NCBI GenBank assembly: GCA_030425505.1
Contig: JAUIAB010000009.1
Span: forward strand, 1 to 64,000
Direction of reading: 5' to 3'
Length of the DNA stretch: 64,000 nt
Source: Bacteroidia bacterium
Lineage (GTDB): Bacteria; Bacteroidota; Bacteroidia; Cytophagales; Flammeovirgaceae
Each line of letters begins with the position of its first letter. The first letter of the stretch is position 1. A program made the translations under genes and the position numbers. Positions 45,631-53,582 of the stretch are shown piece by piece. The notes below the pieces were generated by a model that made no database searches, was not told the DNA's origin, and was given only the letters and a program-made list of their open reading frames with translations.

Positions 45631-45721
45631 TTAAAAATTATGACATGCCTAATTTGTTTGGCACACAGTTAATCATTGCTTTGTGTGTGTCTCCATTTTA
45701 AATCAGACATGGTCTGTTCAT
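45631..45721 (-). repeat. Dispersed leader repeat, copy D (upstream of the propeller gene)
   Basis: The minus-strand reading keeps the tiny ORF MSDLKWRHTQSND (45710 to a TAA at 45669-45671) and the CAGACCATGTCTG hairpin. In this copy one base is missing after ATGATTAA, so the second frame is lost (MINCVPNKLGMS then stop). The 3' end TTTTTAAACGG abuts the propeller gene's ATG. Confidence 0.88.
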
Positions 45722-46145
45722 CCAAAAAGTATTTCTTCTACAACTGCTTACATAGAATCTATGAAATAATTCTATAAAAAATAAGGGTAAGTATCTGGTA
45801 ATCAGAGGAAAAATGCACCCTTTTATAAAATTAGCTAACAGATTCTACATAAATGATAAATAAATGTTTTAGTTTCTACAAGCCTAACAAAATTAAAACG
45901 GAAAAGATGTTTTAATATTTAATTTCAGAAAATAATATTTATGACCATTCTCATTAAACGCATTAAAGGTTATATATTAAATGTAAAAAGTAATATTTAT
46001 GTTTTTAAACATTACTTTGGTATTAACTTGAAGAAAAATACAGAGTCTCTATAAAAAATACAGTGGGATGAATAGTTCAGCTAAATAATAGTAAGTGTTT
46101 TGAAAGAGGCTGATTAATAAGAACTAAAGGTCTTTGAATAAGAAT
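45722..46145. other. Intergenic region with palindromic repeat and a hairpin
   Basis: This stretch lies between the divergent propeller and NSS transporter genes. It contains the second copy of the CATAGAATCTATG repeat (45751-45763, with its AAAGTATTTCTT flank from 45726). It also has a hairpin AAAGTAAT (45987-45994) / ATTACTTT (46011-46018), with inner ATGTTT/AAACAT pairing. No coding frame is convincing. It should include promoters for both neighbours. Confidence 0.5.
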
Positions 46146-47636
46146 ATGACTAAAGATAAATTTAGTGGAAGGTGGGGGTTTGTGTTTGCTACCTTGGGTA
46201 TGGCAATCGGGGCAGGAAACCTTTGGAGATTCCCAAGGCTTGCAGGACAGTATGGTGGTAGTTTTATATTACTTTGGCTTCTTTTCTTACTTATTTGGTC
46301 TATCCCAATTCTTTTATGTGAGTTTGCTATAGGTAAAAGGTTTAGAAAAAGTGTAATTAGCTCTTTTGGTCTTTTTGCAGGCAAAAAATACGTATGGATG
46401 GGTGTTTTTATTACACTTTGTACCTTAGGAATCACCTTTTATTATTCTACAGTAACCGCTTGGGGGTTAAGGTATATAGGCTTCTTCTTTACAACTATCT
46501 TTCAGGATAGCCAAGGTGTTTGGGAATCCGGTTTTTTTGAAAACTATTGGAAAGGTGTTTCTAACTATAGCTTGGCAACCATACTTGCTCAAGTCGTATC
46601 TATAGTTTTAGCTTGCTTTATTCTCTACAGAGGAATTCAGAAAGGTCTTGAAAAAGCAAACCGAATACTCATTCCTTTTCTTTTTATAATGCTTATTATT
46701 ATTGCTATTTCTTCTTTAACCAGAGAGAATGGTATGGAAGGATTGAAATATATGTTTGCTGTAGATTTATCTCATTTTCAAAACCCAAAAGTTTGGATAG
46801 AAGCATTATCTCAGTCGGCCTGGTCAACAGGAGCAGGCTGGGGTTTGATGATTACCCTGTCTTCATATACTAGGAAAAACGAAGACGTGACACTTAACAC
46901 TTTCATTGGTGGATTTGGAAATAATTTTGCTTCTATTTTGGCAGGAGTTGCCATTTTACCCTCTGTTTTTGCATTGTCAGAAAACTCTTCAATGGCGATT
47001 GAATACCTTGGAAAGGGAAACCAGGGACTTACATTTAATATCATCCCGATGCTTTTTTTAAGTATCAAAGGAGGGTCTTTTTTAGGGTTAACTTTCTTCC
47101 TTGCTTTTTTTGTAGCTGCTTTTAGCTCTCTTTTGGCTTTAACCGAGTTGATGCTTAAAACGCTTATGGATTTAGGCTTTAACCGTCATAGAGCTGCACT
47201 AACTACAGCCGGAGCATGTATCCTTTTTGGATTTCCTTCAGCTTATAGCTTAGATTTCTTTTCCAACCAAGATTGGGTATGGGGAATAGGCCTGGTCGTT
47301 TCAGGGTTATTTATTGTTTTTGCAGTAGTAAAGGAGGGTGCTATCTCCTTTAAAATGAAGTGGATAGACCCAGGATCTGATTTTAAATTAAATAACCTTT
47401 TCTTTAAGATCGCCTTATTGCTAAATATTCCATCTGCTATTATACTGATTTACTGGTGGTTGTCAAGAGGATATTCTCAACACCCTTGGTTTGATAGGAA
47501 TAATAACTGGAACTTATTTGATGTTTATAGTAATGCTACGGTAATTACCCAATGGGGCATTTTAATTTTAGCTGGATTACTACTAAATAATGTTATTTAT
47601 AGAGTCTTTGTATCCAATAAATATAGTGATAGCTAG
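46146..47636 (+). CDS. Sodium-dependent transporter of the neurotransmitter:sodium symporter (NSS) family
   Basis: A 496-residue LeuT-fold transporter with about 12 spans. The start at ATG 46146 is preferred over a TTG four codons upstream. The first span is diagnostic (FVFATLGMAIGAGNLWRFPR, with GNLWRFP binding substrate and sodium). The TM6-8 regions include SSYTRKNEDVTLNTFIGGF and VAAFSSLLALTE. It imports amino acids or related solutes using sodium; the substrate cannot be fixed. No same-strand small subunit follows, but a 29-residue membrane ORF overlaps its stop on the opposite strand. Confidence 0.93.
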   Translation: MTKDKFSGRWGFVFATLGMAIGAGNLWRFPRLAGQYGGSFILLWLLFLLIWSIPILLCEFAIGKRFRKSVISSFGLFAGKKYVWMGVFITLCTLGITFYYSTVTAWGLRYIGFFFTTIFQDSQGVWESGFFENYWKGVSNYSLATILAQVVSIVLACFILYRGIQKGLEKANRILIPFLFIMLIIIAISSLTRENGMEGLKYMFAVDLSHFQNPKVWIEALSQSAWSTGAGWGLMITLSSYTRKNEDVTLNTFIGGFGNNFASILAGVAILPSVFALSENSSMAIEYLGKGNQGLTFNIIPMLFLSIKGGSFLGLTFFLAFFVAAFSSLLALTELMLKTLMDLGFNRHRAALTTAGACILFGFPSAYSLDFFSNQDWVWGIGLVVSGLFIVFAVVKEGAISFKMKWIDPGSDFKLNNLFFKIALLLNIPSAIILIYWWLSRGYSQHPWFDRNNNWNLFDVYSNATVITQWGILILAGLLLNNVIYRVFVSNKYSDS

Positions 47637-47722
47637 CGCTTTTCTTTTCTTTCAAGAAAGAAACCTACAGCTGCAGAGCCTACTAATAAAATAACGAAAA
47701 ATGCTATTGCTATTATACCCAT
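47633..47722 (-). CDS. Candidate 29-residue membrane miniprotein
   Basis: On the minus strand, ATG 47722 opens a frame of 29 codons, MGIIAIAFFVILLVGSAAVG followed by FFLERKEKR, then TAG. It predicts a single membrane span with a charged C-terminus, the usual shape of a small accessory subunit. Its stop overlaps the stop region of the NSS transporter by 4 bp, tail to tail. Known NSS small subunits are encoded on the same strand as the transporter, so this is not simply that. It may be genuine or a chance ORF. Confidence 0.4.
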   Translation of the reverse strand: MGIIAIAFFVILLVGSAAVGFFLERKEKR

Positions 47723-47801
47723 GTTCTATTGATCTAAGTTTATATGCAAAGAAGAAAATTTGCTTTTGAAATTGCAAGTACACTCAATAGATATAGAAAG
47801 T

Positions 47802-47975
47802 TTATTTAAGGTAATTTTTTTGAATATTCATAATACTTTTTTCTTCTAATTGATAAAGGTATATATTGGGTTTTTTGAGATCTTGATAGGGAAGGTTGTA
47901 CTTTTGTAAAAGCTTTACCATTTGAGAGTAAATCTTTTCGTCATTCCGATCAACTCTTTTAAAAGTTTCTGACAT
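47802..47975 (-). CDS. Hypothetical small protein
   Basis: A 57-codon frame starting at ATG 47975, MSETFKRVDRNDEKIYSQ through QKNYLK. An in-frame extension upstream to 48074 looks less protein-like. Composition is normal for this genome, hydrophilic with probable helices. I see no family match. It sits beside decayed genes, so it could itself be a remnant. Confidence 0.3.
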   Translation of the reverse strand: MSETFKRVDRNDEKIYSQMVKLLQKYNLPYQDLKKPNIYLYQLEEKSIMNIQKNYLK

Positions 47976-48164
47976 TTTGAAATTTATAGCAAGTGTTATG
48001 CAAATTGTGGTGACAAACACTCCCTGTTCTTTAACCCTATAAATGGGTCCCTTATTTTTTCCCAATCGAATCAATAAATTGCTCTGTTTTTAGATATTGC
48101 AAGTCCTTTTTCAATGTATGAATTTGAAAATGAGATATCTATTATTTATCCACAAATTATCTGT

Positions 48165-48284
48165 TTATATAGTGGAGTGGAAGCTGTTTTTGTAGACTTT
48201 ATTAGAATTCACCTCATATCTAACTGCAATGATTGCATCTAAATTGTAGAACGTAGTCTTATATGTTTTTCCAGTTTCAAGCTA
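48165..48284 (-). pseudogene. Second RhuM-family fragment
   Basis: The minus strand reads LETGKTYKTTFYNLDAIIAV, then RYEVNSNK and a short unrelated tail before TAA. This matches the conserved FYNLDAIIAVGYRVNS block of RhuM-family proteins, but nothing before or after it is preserved. It lies about 110 bases beyond the larger RhuM remnant in the same orientation and repeats the equivalent block, so it is either a second gene copy or a rearranged piece. Confidence 0.6.
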
Positions 48285-48396
48285 CGCATATACCGTTGGG
48301 AAAAACACTCTTCAAATGAAAGGGGCTTAATGCCCTCTAAGAATAAACCAGATTTTATATGCATTGACTGTTGCATTTGGCTTTTTATTAAGTTCA

Positions 48397-48748
48397 TTAT
48401 GAGTTTTTGGCTGTCCATTTTCTGAATTCTATACCGACAGGAGATTTTACATGGTAACCTACGGAGATGATCATATCAAGATTATACAAGGATGTTTTCC
48501 TTGTTACTTCTCTAATACCCTCAATTTGAACTTAGCGGACTTCTTGCCAAGTTGATTCCCTATCAAGTTCGCCTTCACCATAGATATTTTTGATGCGTTC
48601 TCCTAGCTTTTCCGAGCAAACTCATAATCTGCTGTTCAGTAGTCCAAACAGTGTCATGCTTACCATCAAGAATTACCTGAAAATCATCAGACCCATCTTT
48701 AGATCTAAAGACAATTAATTCATTGTTGGAAGTTTCAGGAAGATTCAT
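48397..48748 (-). pseudogene. RhuM-family (virulence RhuM) protein, frameshifted and truncated
   Basis: From ATG 48748 the frame reads MNLPETSNNELIVFRSKDGS, then DTVWTTEQQIMSLLGKA. It continues after a frameshift as ERIKNIYGEGELDRESTWQE, an in-frame TAA, VQIEGIREVTRKTSLYNLDM, IISVGYHVKSPVGIEFRKW and a stop at 48397-48399. This is the usual RhuM order (TVWLTQ-type helix, NI..EGEL, VQ.EG.REV, YNLDMIISVGYRV.S..G..FR.WA). The gene has at least one frameshift and one internal stop and lacks its C-terminal half. RhuM proteins are accessory and often found in genomic islands. Confidence 0.8.
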
Positions 48749-48779
48749 CTTTCAAATTTACAACTTGCAGAAATTAAGC

Positions 48780-48901
48780 ACAACGGTTTCAGCTATGAAA
48801 CGGTGGGGTTTAGAACTTCGTCACAGTCCGCCTACGGAATACTTAGAAAGTAGAAGCGAACCAACTTACCGAAAAACCCTATGTTTTATAGCCAGTGTTG
48901 T
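48780..48901 (-). repeat. attC-like imperfect palindrome at the end of a gene cassette
   Basis: Paired arms define a 122-bp imperfect palindrome: ACAAC (48780-48784) with GTTGT (48897-48901), AGCTAT (48791-48796) with ATAGC (48888-48892), and GGGTTT (48806-48811) with AAACCC (48874-48879), with a non-pairing centre. Length and nested short arms resemble the attC site that ends integron gene cassettes. It lies immediately downstream of the minus-strand DCL-family gene, and GTTGTAGCC recurs just upstream of that gene (minus strand, around 49576-49585). The core only loosely fits the attC consensus, and no integrase is in the window. Confidence 0.45.
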
Positions 48902-48907
48902 AGCTAG

Positions 48908-49558
48908 TTATTTTCTTCTATTTGCTTGAATAGTTGTTAATCTAAGCGTGGCGTGTTTTTTATGAAATGCGTAAAAATTATTTTTTATCGCCTCGTCAGT
49001 TAACTCATATTCTGTTTGATTGTCCCTTTGTTTTGGAAACATGTCTTCTTTAATGTCGATTTGGAATTCTTTCATAAATTTCTCCACGAGTTCTTTGAAC
49101 GTAGGAGAGTAGTGGTCGACATCACAATTATTAAAAGTTATTTTCTGATTGGAAACTTCACAAATCGAGACACTCTTATTTCTAAAACGGGCTGTTTTAA
49201 ATTCGATAATCTGGGGCTGAACAATCAACCTAAGAGCCGATGAAAATGCTCTTTTCAAATCTGGTTTTGAAATTCGATCAATATAGTATGATATGTCAGT
49301 AGTCGAATCGTCTTTTCTAAGAATCTGAAAAGCTCTATTTCTTTTATATTTTCTAGGTACTATTCTTTGAATCGCTTTGATTCCAATGCCTGATTTATAT
49401 GTCCATTCATGGTGAAAGAGTTTAAAATATTCAACCATAAACTCAAATTGTTCTTGATTTAAAAAAGAGTTTATGCTATTGTCGTAAAGAATTTCTTTCG
49501 CTTTTGCCTGTACATCTTTCTTGGAGCTGAAAGTGTTATCATTTATTTTATAAGTCAT
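48908..49558 (-). CDS. DCL-family (DUF3223) protein with HNH-like C-terminal segment
   Basis: A 216-residue cytoplasmic protein. Residues about 15-100 fit the DCL/DUF3223 domain: KEILYDNSINSFLNQEQFEF, then HHEWTYKSGIGIKAIQR, then NRAFQILRKDDSTTDISYY. The second part has an HNH-like pattern, ICEVSNQKITFNNCDVDHYS followed by PTFKELVEKF, similar to the C-terminal part of bacterial DUF3223 proteins. A nuclease role is inferred only. The gene is flanked by cassette-like repeats and sits beside decayed accessory genes, so it was probably acquired. It is intact. Confidence 0.65.
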   Translation of the reverse strand: MTYKINDNTFSSKKDVQAKAKEILYDNSINSFLNQEQFEFMVEYFKLFHHEWTYKSGIGIKAIQRIVPRKYKRNRAFQILRKDDSTTDISYYIDRISKPDLKRAFSSALRLIVQPQIIEFKTARFRNKSVSICEVSNQKITFNNCDVDHYSPTFKELVEKFMKEFQIDIKEDMFPKQRDNQTEYELTDEAIKNNFYAFHKKHATLRLTTIQANRRK

Positions 49559-49591
49559 AGGTGAGTATTTTGGCTTAATTGGCTACAACTA

Positions 49592-49619
49592 CTGGATAAA
49601 GAGAGTCTTCTTTATCCAG
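49592..49619. other. Perfect 10-bp hairpin
   Basis: CTGGATAAAG (49592-49601) pairs with CTTTATCCAG (49610-49619) around an 8-base loop. No T-tract follows on either strand, so it is not a standard terminator. It lies between the DCL-family gene and the metalloprotease gene at the presumed edge of the cassette. It may be a transcript-end structure for the metalloprotease operon. The rest of 49559-49777 holds nothing further. Confidence 0.55.
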
Positions 49620-49777
49620 CAAATACTAGTTAAAAGTAATATTTCCATTCGAAAAACATTAATCTAACTTCCTCCACCAACTACTAGTTTCATGTAACCA
49701 TTAGAAATCATATAAGACCTACAAGACACTTTTTAGTTTAGACCTATTAACCTAACCCCTCTATGACCCAAAAACCA

Positions 49778-50467
49778 TTAATCATCTATTCCGATGTAGG
49801 ATAATACGTAGTAGGCAAGCATTACTAGAGAACCAAGTGCAGCAACAAAATAGGTCATAGCAGCCCATTTGAGGGCATCTTTAGCCATCTTGTGCTCATC
49901 AGAGGTAACAATATTTCTTTCTGTAACCCAGGCTAAAGCACGTTTGCTGGCATCTAACTCTACAGGTAGAGTAACTATACTAAAAAGAGTAATAACGGAA
50001 TAACAAGCAATTATTACCAGCAAGACTATTTTGTAAGGCAATGCGAAAAAGAAAAGTCCTCCGAAAATACTTGCAATGAATATGAAGTTGATAATTTTAG
50101 CGCTGATGCTTTGAACAGGTACTAGAGTAGATCTAAACTCTAGCATACTATACGCTTTAGCATGCTGTACTGCGTGACCACATTCGTGAGCAGCAACGGC
50201 AACGGCAGCTGCGCTTCTTCCATGATACACTTCCTCGCTTAAGTTTACCGTTTTATTCCCAGGGTTGTAATGATCTGTCAATTTTCCTTGCACACAGGTT
50301 ATTTGCACATCATTAATTCCATTGTCTCTAAGCATCATTTGGGCAGCTTCAGCACCACTTATGCCAGACTGCAAACCAATTTTGGAGTACTTTCTAAACT
50401 TATTTTTTAGCCTGCTATTAACGATAAAACCTATAACAGCAAATACGACTATGATGAGTATTAACAT
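49778..50467 (-). CDS. Zinc metallopeptidase of the YugP family
   Basis: A 229-residue membrane metalloprotease (Zn_peptidase_2). There is an N-terminal span (2-17), the zinc motif AAHECGHAVQHAKAY near 112-126, two central spans (FIFIASIFGGLFFFALPY, and VLLVIIACYSVITLFSIV) followed by the conserved LPVELDASKRAL, and a C-terminal span. Family function is not established beyond the HExxH motif. It is the distal gene of a minus-strand group with the heptose adenylyltransferase 26 bp upstream. Confidence 0.88.
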   Translation of the reverse strand: MLILIIVVFAVIGFIVNSRLKNKFRKYSKIGLQSGISGAEAAQMMLRDNGINDVQITCVQGKLTDHYNPGNKTVNLSEEVYHGRSAAAVAVAAHECGHAVQHAKAYSMLEFRSTLVPVQSISAKIINFIFIASIFGGLFFFALPYKIVLLVIIACYSVITLFSIVTLPVELDASKRALAWVTERNIVTSDEHKMAKDALKWAAMTYFVAALGSLVMLAYYVLSYIGIDD

Positions 50468-50493
50468 AATTTTTAGCTTTTATTAATTTGACA

Positions 50494-50979
50494 CTAATTA
50501 CTTTTTATTTTCTCTATAACAGAAGAAGTAGAAAAACCCTCCACTAAGTCAATGGTTTTCACTTCCCCTCCAGAGCTAATAACAAAATCTGCACCAACTA
50601 TATTCTCTATTTTATAGTCACTTCCCTTTATTAAAACATCTGGTTTCACAAACTGGATGAGTGACTCCGGAGTATCCTCCTCAAACAATACTACAGCATC
50701 TACAAAACCTAAAGCAGCAATAACTCTGGCTCGAGCATACTCACTATTAATAGGGCGGTTTTCACCTTTTAGTCTTTTTATCGAAGCGTCTGTGTTTACC
50801 GCTACTATTAGCTTATCACCCTGATTACGAGATTTTTCTAAGTAGTCTATATGGCCTAAATGCAGGATATCAAAGCAGCCATTGGTAAAAACAACTTTAA
50901 GGTTTAGTCTTTTCCAAGCCTCTCTTTGCTCTAGTAAAGTGTCTTTCAATACTATTTTTGATTCTGTTTTAGAACTCAT
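50494..50979 (-). CDS. rfaE2: D-glycero-beta-D-manno-heptose 1-phosphate adenylyltransferase
   Basis: A 161-residue standalone nucleotidyltransferase that makes ADP-heptose for the LPS core. The HIGH-type motif is FTNGCFDILHLGHIDYLEKS near 32-51, with KGENRPIN near 75, and the ISSTK-like C-terminal motif appears as EGFSTSSVIEKI. The usual bifunctional HldE kinase half is absent, as in many Bacteroidota. Its start overlaps the stop of the upstream membrane protein gene by 4 bp, suggesting translational coupling. Confidence 0.9.
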   Translation of the reverse strand: MSSKTESKIVLKDTLLEQREAWKRLNLKVVFTNGCFDILHLGHIDYLEKSRNQGDKLIVAVNTDASIKRLKGENRPINSEYARARVIAALGFVDAVVLFEEDTPESLIQFVKPDVLIKGSDYKIENIVGADFVISSGGEVKTIDLVEGFSTSSVIEKIKSN

Positions 50980-52016
50980 GTAGAAGTAGGGAAAAATGTT
51001 GTTTTAATAAACCCATATACAAAAGCTAAGCCTCCAAAAAAAGCAATAGAGACAACATGGGATGCATGCATTATTAATGCAAAAACGGCAGCATTTTCCT
51101 GGTTAAGACTGTATGCGGACAAAGTGGCAGCAACAAAGAAATGAAAAGAACCAATCCCTCCAGGTGTGGGAATGGCAACGCCCAACCCTCCCATAATCAT
51201 TACGCTGAGAGCTGCTATTTTAGGTAGATTTTCTGCATCAGGGTAGCTGTAGAAAAGTACAAACGTCATTGCAAAATAAAACACCCATATAAGCGCAGTG
51301 TATAATAAATAGCGAAAGACCTCTCTTTTTTCTAGGGTCATTAGAGTAAAAACACCTTCTTTAAATCCAAGAAGTATACTTCTCAGTTTTTGAGTGGTAA
51401 CTTTCCTTTTTGCATATAAAAAGTATAAGAGAACAAAAAAAGCTACTATTATTAGAATAAAGAGTAGTGTATAAATACTTGTAAAAGAAAAGTTATTAAT
51501 CAGCTCACCGAAAAAAGTGCTTAGGTAAGTGATAGAATTTTGAACAAGCGGAAAGAGTTTATCCGCTTCTAAAAATATAACCATAGCGCTTACAAGAAAT
51601 AAGCAAATAGTGTCTATTACTCTTTCTGTTACTACTGTTCCAAATGCTTTTTGAACAGGGACACCGGAAAGCCTATTTAAAACGGTACATCTGGCAACCT
51701 CACCGACCCTAGGTAAGAATATATTTACAAAATAACCACTTAAGAGTGCTATGTAAGCATGGAATGTAGTCGTAGATGCGCCCAATGGTTTAATACTGAT
51801 AACCCATCGAAGGCTTCTAACCCAATGGCTTATCAACGCTATTAAAACGGATACTAGAACCCATGTAAAATCAACTTTTTTTAAGAGATTGAAAAAAGTG
51901 TCTTTGCCAATATTTCCATATACTTTATCTGATAAGAAAAAAGCAATAAGTATGAAAATAATGTAAAGAGAAGACCTTTTTAAAAATTGTAAAATATTGA
52001 ATTTTTTCTTGGTCAA
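50976..52016 (-). CDS. Flippase-like LPG_synthase_TM membrane protein (UPF0104)
   Basis: A 346-residue polytopic membrane protein of the lysylphosphatidylglycerol synthase TM family, with about 8-9 spans. Conserved features are HWVRSLRWVISIKPLG, GYFVNIFLPRVGEVARC near 93-109, VVTERVIDTICL, and GIGSFHFFVAATLSAYSL near 288. The soluble aminoacyl-transferase half is missing, so it is a lipid or glycolipid flippase-like protein rather than an LPG synthase. Coupled to rfaE2 by a 4-bp overlap, which suggests a role in envelope lipids. Confidence 0.86.
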   Translation of the reverse strand: MTKKKFNILQFLKRSSLYIIFILIAFFLSDKVYGNIGKDTFFNLLKKVDFTWVLVSVLIALISHWVRSLRWVISIKPLGASTTTFHAYIALLSGYFVNIFLPRVGEVARCTVLNRLSGVPVQKAFGTVVTERVIDTICLFLVSAMVIFLEADKLFPLVQNSITYLSTFFGELINNFSFTSIYTLLFILIIVAFFVLLYFLYAKRKVTTQKLRSILLGFKEGVFTLMTLEKREVFRYLLYTALIWVFYFAMTFVLFYSYPDAENLPKIAALSVMIMGGLGVAIPTPGGIGSFHFFVAATLSAYSLNQENAAVFALIMHASHVVSIAFFGGLAFVYGFIKTTFFPTST

Positions 52017-52102
52017 CTCTTAAATAGGGTGAGGTTTATTGTCTTTATCTGGAAAAACTAAATAAAACTTATAAGTGTCTTAACTCAATAATTTACTTAT
52101 GG

Positions 52103-53401
52103 TTATACGGTTTGCGCATCATCAAAGTCTTCTAAGTAATCTGCTACCCTTCTCACAAACATTCCTCCAAGAGCTCCATCTACTACTCTGTGGTCGTAGG
52201 AATGGGATAAAAACATAAACTGTCTAATGCCAATCATATCTCCTTGAGATGTTTCTATAACAGCTGGCTTTTTCTTTATTGCTCCAAAAGCCATTATGCC
52301 TACTTGCGGTTGCATTATGATTGGAGTTCCTAATACATTACCAAAAGTTCCGACATTAGAAATGGTATATGTTCCTCCAGATAGTTCATCTGGCTTTAGC
52401 TTATTTTCTCTTGCTCTACTAGCTAATTCATTCACTTTTATGGCTAACCCTGATAAGCTTAATAAGTCAGCATTGTGGATTACCGGGACTATCAAATTGC
52501 CACTTGGTAGAGCTACTGCCATACCTACATTTATGTTTTTCTTTTTTATAATCCTGTCTCCATCTACCGAAATGTTCATCATAGGGAAATCCTGAAGAGC
52601 TTTTACGATAGCATGAATGAATAATGGGGTAAAAGTAAAAGACTGCCCTTGCTTGCTTTTAAAGCCATTTTTGATCTTATTCCTCCAAGATACCAGCTTA
52701 GTTAAATCTGCTTCAACGAAAGAGGTAACATGCGGAGAGGTTCTCTTTGAGTCCACCATCCTTTGAGCAATCATCTTTCTCATCCGATCCATTTCGATCA
52801 CCTCATCCCCTCCAGATATAGAAACAGAAGGAAATTGGGTTGTAGCAGAGCCCATTGCGTTATTTTGGAAAGATCCTTTGCTTCTATTTGCAACGTAGCT
52901 GAGAATATCTTTTTTCGTTACTCGATTATCTTTTCCAGTGCCAGGTATTTGGTTTAATTCTTCAATAGAAATCCCTTCTTCTTTGGCAATGGTATTTACA
53001 AGAGGAGAAAAGAAACCGTTATTTGATCCTTTACCAAGGGTAAAGTCTTTACTATTATCTACTGTACTTTTAACCTCAGTAATTGGCTTTTTCTCTTCTT
53101 GCGAAGCAGCAATTTCTTGCTCTTTTTCAGGAAAGTCATTTGTTTCTTCAACTTCCTCACCCTCTATTTCAATTTTTGCTATAGGATTTCCGACAGGAAC
53201 GACATCTCCTTCTTTTACTAGTATTTCTTTGAGTACACCACCATGAGTTGCTGGTACTTCTGTGTCTACCTTATCTGTCGCTACCTCTAAAACAGATTCA
53301 TCTTGCTCAATCGTTTCACCTTCTTTTTTCAGCCAGCTAAGGACTGTCCCTTCCATCACACTCTCGCCCATTTTAGGCATTACCATTTCAACAATTGCCA
53401 T
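52103..53401 (-). CDS. 2-oxo acid dehydrogenase E2 (dihydrolipoamide acyltransferase)
   Basis: A 432-residue E2. The lipoyl domain (1-78) carries the lipoylated lysine in EVATDKVDTEVPA (Lys43). An acidic linker follows, then a peripheral-subunit-binding domain around 133-172 (SPLVNTIAKEEGISIEELNQ), then the catalytic domain with SHSYDHRVVDGALGG near 400 holding the active-site His and Asp. The substrate (pyruvate or branched-chain keto acids) cannot be decided; the ADFVK-like segments favour a branched-chain or generic type. The E1 beta fragment at the right edge may belong to the same complex, although it is 10 kb away. A client for LipB. Confidence 0.92.
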   Translation of the reverse strand: MAIVEMVMPKMGESVMEGTVLSWLKKEGETIEQDESVLEVATDKVDTEVPATHGGVLKEILVKEGDVVPVGNPIAKIEIEGEEVEETNDFPEKEQEIAASQEEKKPITEVKSTVDNSKDFTLGKGSNNGFFSPLVNTIAKEEGISIEELNQIPGTGKDNRVTKKDILSYVANRSKGSFQNNAMGSATTQFPSVSISGGDEVIEMDRMRKMIAQRMVDSKRTSPHVTSFVEADLTKLVSWRNKIKNGFKSKQGQSFTFTPLFIHAIVKALQDFPMMNISVDGDRIIKKKNINVGMAVALPSGNLIVPVIHNADLLSLSGLAIKVNELASRARENKLKPDELSGGTYTISNVGTFGNVLGTPIIMQPQVGIMAFGAIKKKPAVIETSQGDMIGIRQFMFLSHSYDHRVVDGALGGMFVRRVADYLEDFDDAQTV

Positions 53402-53448
53402 AAAAACCAGATTAAATTACTATTTATGGTTGCAAATCTAACAACTAA

Positions 53449-53470
53449 CGTAGAATCTACAGGATAATTT
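53449..53470. repeat. Variant palindrome GTAGAATCTAC, copy 3
   Basis: GTAGAATCTAC (53450-53460) followed by AGGATAATTT resembles the palindromic repeats near 40659 and 45751, whose core is TAGAATCTA followed by ATGA and an AT-rich tail. It lies in the divergent promoter region between the E2 gene and kdtA. With only three copies, a chance match or a transcription-factor site are both possible. Confidence 0.35.
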
Positions 53471-53582
53471 ATAAGTAATATCCACAATTATTGGATAATC
53501 AAAATACAGCTATATGCTATTTTGAAGTTAAGTTTTATACTTATATGACCTAATTTAGCAGAGTTTCTATCGGTTTGGCTAT

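Noticed and set aside
47633-47722. Calling the 29-residue ORF an NSS (MetS-type) small subunit
   Set aside because: Known small subunits lie on the same strand after the transporter and have a different motif; this one is antiparallel, so it is listed only as a candidate.
49592-49619. Rho-independent terminator for the metalloprotease operon
   Set aside because: The stem is perfect but no T-tract follows in either direction, so it is reported only as a hairpin.
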